Below are positions 7,598 through 10,021 of a DNA stretch of 10,021 nucleotides, in pieces. The notes under the pieces were generated by a model. It saw only the letters and a program-made list of their open reading frames with translations. It had not been told where the DNA came from and searched no databases. A program made the translations under genes and the position numbers. Source of the stretch: Bacteroidales bacterium (GTDB taxonomy: Bacteria > Bacteroidota > Bacteroidia > Bacteroidales > UBA7960); contig SLRE01000181.1 in NCBI GenBank assembly GCA_007131125.1, positions 1 to 10,021 of the forward strand. The letters are read 5' to 3'. Numbering within the stretch: the stretch's first letter is position 1; each line of letters begins with the position of its first letter.

Positions 7598-7924
7598 TTA
7601 TTCGCCTTTTATCATGGTCAGCAGCATTTTAAAACGCTCCGTTGCGTGGACTGCGTGGGGAATGTTGGCCGGCATAATAATGGATTCACCCGTTTCCAGG
7701 TAATAGGGCTTACCGGCAATTGTAACCTCTGCTTTCCCTTCCAAAACCTGTATCAAAGCATCAAAAGGTGCACTATGCTCACTGAGTTTTTGTCCCTTAT
7801 CAAAGGCAAAAAGACTTACGTTGCCCGTGGTTTTTTCAAGAATACGCTTGCTTACAATGCCGTCAGCTGCATATTCTAAATCTTTTGTGAAGTTTAATTT
7901 CTGACTATGTGATGTATTGTTCAT
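7598..7924 (-). CDS. Cupin domain protein (cupin_2 type)
   Basis: This 108-aa protein is a single cupin barrel. Motif 1 runs from Gly44 through EHSAPFDALIQVLEG, with His50 and Asp55 near the usual metal-ligand positions. Motif 2 is GESIIMPANIPHAV with His90. The second histidine of the classical HxH pair is replaced (H50-S-A), so any metal site is non-standard. The chain is well formed end to end and shows no sign of decay. The family name says little about function: cupins of this size include enzymes, sensors and binding proteins. It lies 101 bases downstream of the BFD-like gene and ends in a terminator. Nearness to hcp suggests a link with redox or nitrosative stress, which is inference. 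Start is ATG at 7924. The upstream region is A/T-rich without a Shine-Dalgarno sequence. Confidence 0.88.
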   Translation of the reverse strand: MNNTSHSQKLNFTKDLEYAADGIVSKRILEKTTGNVSLFAFDKGQKLSEHSAPFDALIQVLEGKAEVTIAGKPYYLETGESIIMPANIPHAVHATERFKMLLTMIKGE

Positions 7925-8003
7925 TGAGTTCTGTTTTAAAAATTGAATAATTTCCCCTTGTTTCAGGAGAATGTAAAAAGTGGCAGGTTAATATTTTTTG
8001 TGG

Positions 8004-8030
8004 TGGAAATTCCAGTTTAAGTGGTTTAAA
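8004..8030. promoter_or_regulatory. Two small dyads between the BFD-like and cupin genes
   Basis: TGGAAATTCCA (8004-8014) is a perfect palindrome around a central A. TTTAA-GTGGT-TTAAA (8016-8030) is an inverted repeat that overlaps the BFD-like stop codon. They sit 80-105 bases upstream of the cupin ATG and might be an operator. The sequence is A/T-rich and neither matches a motif I can name. No TAnnTTTG box is present in this gap. Confidence 0.2.
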
Positions 8031-8217
8031 GCTCAACCTTGCCATTGATTTTTTCTAGCATCAGGTAAATATCGTCCACACATCCGCCGCAAACGGTTCC
8101 TGCCGTGGTTTCGTCCTGTACGTCTTCAATGGTTTTCAGGTTTTTATCCCTGATGGCTTTTTCAATTTCACTTTGGTGGATTTCCATGCATGTGTAAATC
8201 ATTGTGTCTTTGTCCAT
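8026..8217 (-). CDS. BFD-like [2Fe-2S]-binding domain protein, one cysteine replaced
   Basis: This 63-aa protein has the shape of a stand-alone BFD-like domain (Pfam Fer2_BFD), the bacterioferritin-associated ferredoxin and NifU-middle type. It shows TCMEI near the start (Cys10), a helical middle with IEKAIRDKNLKTIEDVQD, and the closing T-x-C-G-G-C motif with Cys43 and Cys46. Family members normally start C-x-C. Here the first position is Tyr8 (codon TAC), so only three of the four usual cluster ligands remain. Whether it still holds a cluster is uncertain. It lies downstream of hcp, and small Fe-S proteins often pass electrons to such enzymes, so a partner role for Hcp is a reasonable inference. 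The start at 8217 is preceded by an A-rich leader with no Shine-Dalgarno sequence, common in this phylum. Confidence 0.85.
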   Translation of the reverse strand: MDKDTMIYTCMEIHQSEIEKAIRDKNLKTIEDVQDETTAGTVCGGCVDDIYLMLEKINGKVEL

Positions 8218-8269
8218 ATTTTTGAGTTTTTTTGGTTTTTAAAAAAGGACCCGGACACTAATTTTCCCT

Positions 8270-8560
8270 TTAATTCCGTAAAAATACCGGTTTTACGTTT
8301 AACATGTTCCAGGCCCGGTTGTTTACTTCTTCGCTGCTTCCCCCTTTGATGGCTTCCATGGATGTGGTGGCAAACATTTGGGAATACCCTGCCATGAAGG
8401 AGATGGTTTTGTTTAGATTAAATCCTGCCATCAAATCCAGCTCATTACCAGGAAAAGCATCCATGGTGCTTTCGGGTTCACCCGCTTCCATAACGTTTCC
8501 GTCAGCATAAAACAGATGGGCTGTGGCCCTGATTCTTTTGTGGGCGATGGGTTTTATCAG
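8270..8560 (-). pseudogene. C-terminal remnant of an outer-membrane porin (alginate-export-like)
   Basis: An open frame runs from a stop at 8597-8599 to TAA at 8270-8272, but the only ATG (8491) lies in the middle of recognisable protein sequence. Residues encoded upstream of it (HKRIRATAHLFYADGNV) look like a beta-strand continuous with what follows. The rest has alternating amphipathic strands (ELDLMAGFNLNKTISFMAGY), then MFATTSMEAIKGG and a closing strand ending in NMLNVKPVFLRN. As I recall, this is how alginate-export-type porins of Bacteroidota end. No signal peptide or earlier barrel strands exist in any frame before hcp ends at 8619, so roughly the first three quarters of the gene is missing. 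The break lies at or next to the hairpin at 8561-8591. It is probably not expressed as a working protein. A 73-aa product from ATG 8491 is possible but unlikely. Confidence 0.7.
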
Positions 8561-8591
8561 GCATCTGCCGGAAAGGTTTTCCGGCAGATGC
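8561..8591. terminator. Strong hairpin after hcp
   Basis: GCATCTGCCGGAA and its exact complement TTCCGGCAGATGC form a perfect 13-bp stem, or 14 bp with a 3-base loop. It begins 27 bases past the hcp stop codon. The GC-rich stem suggests a transcription end or mRNA 3' stabiliser for hcp. No clear T tract follows on the minus strand (CTGATAAAAC), and only TTTGATT follows on the plus strand, so classic intrinsic termination is not certain. Confidence 0.55.
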
Positions 8592-8618
8592 TTTGATTAG
8601 CTTAAAAATACAAAATAT

Positions 8619-10021
8619 TTAATTTAAAAGCACTTTCATATCTTCATCAACTTCAGTTATTGGCGAAATTCCGAATTTCTCCACCAGAACGTTGGCAACA
8701 TTGGGTGAAAGAAATGCCGGAAGGGTAGGGCCAAGGTGGATGTTTTTCACACCAAGGTAAAGCAGGGCCAACAGCACAATAACCGCTTTTTGCTCGTACC
8801 AGGCAATGTTGTAGGCAATGGGCAGTTCGTTGATGTCGTTTAGATCAAAAACTTCCTTAAGCTTCATTGCGATGACGGCCAGGGAATAACTGTCATTGCA
8901 TTGTCCTGCATCCAGCACTCTTGGGATTCCCCCAATATCGCCCAATGGCAGTTTGTTGTAGCGGTATTTGGCACATCCTGCAGTAAGGATCACCGTATCT
9001 TCAGGAAGTGCATTGGCAAAATCAGTGTAATATTCACGGTCTTTCATGCGGCCATCGCAACCGGCCATAACGAAAAACTTGCGGATGGCACCGGATTTAA
9101 CAGCATCCACCACTTTGTCGGCCAGTTGTATTACCTGGTTGTGTGCAAAACCACCAACAATTTCACCGGTTTCAATTTCTGTTGGAGGAGCACAACGCTT
9201 TGCATGCTCAATGACTTTGGAAAAATCTTTTTTTCCGTCATTTTCCCTGTCGGGAATATGAACGGATCCTTCCAGGCCACTTGAGCCGGTGGTGTAAATG
9301 CGGTCTGTATAGGTCGCGCTCTTCAGTGGGGGAACAATGCAATTGGTGGTAAATAGTATGGGGCCGTTGAATTTTTCAAATTCTTCACGCTGCTTCCACC
9401 AGGAATTTCCGTAGTTGCCAACAAAATGGTCATATTTTTTGAAGGCTGGATAGTAGTTGGCGGGTAGCATTTCGCTGTGGGTATATACATCCACACCGCT
9501 GTCTTTGGTTTGCTCCAGCAGGTCTTCCATGTCGCGAAGGTCGTGGCCGCTGATCAGGATGCCCGGGTTGTTCCTCACTCCAATATTGACTTTGGTGATT
9601 TCAGGATTACCGTATTTGCCGGTATTGGCTTTGTCCAGCAGGGCCATGACCTCTACACCGTATTTTCCGGTTTCCAACACCATGGCGGTCAATTCATCGG
9701 CACTAAGGCTATCGTCGAGGGTGGCCGCCAGTGCTTTTTGTATGAAAGTAAAAATTTCGGGATTTTCTTCTCCAAGATTGTAGGCATGCTCTGCATAGGC
9801 AGCCATACCTTTAACCCCGTAAATGATCATTTCACGCAGGGAGCGTATGTCCTCATTTTCTGTCATTTCCAGTACGCCTACCTGCTGTGCTTTCCTTTCG
9901 TATTCCTCAGGTGTGTAAGCATACCATGTGGCTGCTTCGGGAAGCTTATCCTTTTCTACCTTTACACCTGCATCTTCCAGCTTGTTTTCCAGCTCAATCC
10001 GCAGGGCAAAACCTTCCCTTA
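8619..10021 (-). CDS. hcp: Hybrid cluster protein, class I (5' end beyond window)
   Basis: The frame is open from the right edge (first full codon at 10017-10019) to TAA at 8619-8621, giving 466 residues. Hcp is a cytoplasmic Fe-S-O enzyme linked to hydroxylamine and nitric oxide reduction and to protein S-nitrosylation in anaerobic bacteria. Numbering from Met at 9866, the hybrid-cluster ligands are His108 (ISGHDL), Glu132 (HSEMLPA), Cys176 (TTNCIVPP), Cys270 (MAGCDGR, the persulfide cysteine), Cys298 (TAGCAKYRYN), Cys323 (DAGQCNDSY) and Glu358 (WYEQKA). Their spacings of 24, 44, 94, 28, 25 and 35 equal those I recall for the Desulfovibrio vulgaris enzyme. Upstream residues include LPEAATW and ENEDIRSL, as in class I proteins, so about 85 N-terminal residues, including the proximal-cluster cysteines, should lie outside the window. 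The Met at 9866 is internal, not the start. Confidence 0.97.
   Translation of the reverse strand, partial: REGFALRIELENKLEDAGVKVEKDKLPEAATWYAYTPEEYERKAQQVGVLEMTENEDIRSLREMIIYGVKGMAAYAEHAYNLGEENPEIFTFIQKALAATLDDSLSADELTAMVLETGKYGVEVMALLDKANTGKYGNPEITKVNIGVRNNPGILISGHDLRDMEDLLEQTKDSGVDVYTHSEMLPANYYPAFKKYDHFVGNYGNSWWKQREEFEKFNGPILFTTNCIVPPLKSATYTDRIYTTGSSGLEGSVHIPDRENDGKKDFSKVIEHAKRCAPPTEIETGEIVGGFAHNQVIQLADKVVDAVKSGAIRKFFVMAGCDGRMKDREYYTDFANALPEDTVILTAGCAKYRYNKLPLGDIGGIPRVLDAGQCNDSYSLAVIAMKLKEVFDLNDINELPIAYNIAWYEQKAVIVLLALLYLGVKNIHLGPTLPAFLSPNVANVLVEKFGISPITEVDEDMKVLLN

Noticed and set aside
8246..8265. TTAGTGTCCGGGTCC (minus strand) as an insertion-sequence terminal repeat just after the porin remnant
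   Set aside because: It is only loosely reminiscent of IS ends. No second inverted copy, target duplication or transposase sequence was found in the window.
8619..9866. Hcp starting at ATG 9866 as a 415-aa short form lacking the N-terminal cysteine cluster
   Set aside because: The same frame continues without a stop to the window edge and encodes class I Hcp sequence (LPEAATW, VGVLE). Ligand spacing shows that Met corresponds to about residue 137 of the Desulfovibrio enzyme, so the start is simply outside the window.

Overview
The window looks like Bacteroidota DNA, probably an anaerobic or facultative member (Bacteroidales/Marinilabiliales-like). The evidence is: start regions that are A/T-rich and mostly lack a Shine-Dalgarno sequence; two matches to the TAnnTTTG -7 box typical of this phylum; a CBM9/DUF5916 outer-membrane protein; a lipoprotein with an acidic tract after its lipid-bearing cysteine; and a class I hybrid cluster protein (Hcp). 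Every gene I can support lies on the minus strand. Both edge genes are cut by the window.

The right part (about 7200-10021) looks like a redox or nitrosative-stress block. In transcription order it holds hcp (5' end outside the window), a strong hairpin, a 5'-truncated remnant of an outer-membrane porin, a 63-aa BFD-like [2Fe-2S] protein with only three of the usual four cysteines, and two small cupins that share an HxxPFD motif. The first cupin ends in a clear intrinsic terminator. Hcp keeps all seven hybrid-cluster ligands at the spacing of the Desulfovibrio enzyme.

The centre (4483-7067) is a two-gene unit. A class C beta-lactamase-like serine hydrolase with four C-terminal membrane helices overlaps by one base with the start of a lipoprotein of unknown function.

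The left part holds an 822-aa CBM9-like/DUF5916 protein (1809-4277) with its own candidate promoter and terminator. After it comes a separately promoted membrane sensor (1-1577) with a periplasmic solute-binding domain, a membrane helix and two PAS domains. The sensor's output domain lies beyond the left edge.

Nothing here amounts to a clearly new system. The most informative oddities are the decayed porin joined at the hcp hairpin, the missing cluster ligand in the BFD-like protein, the paired cupins, and a tandem 13-bp repeat upstream of the DUF5916 gene. No RNA genes, CRISPR arrays, complete insertion sequences or plus-strand genes were found.
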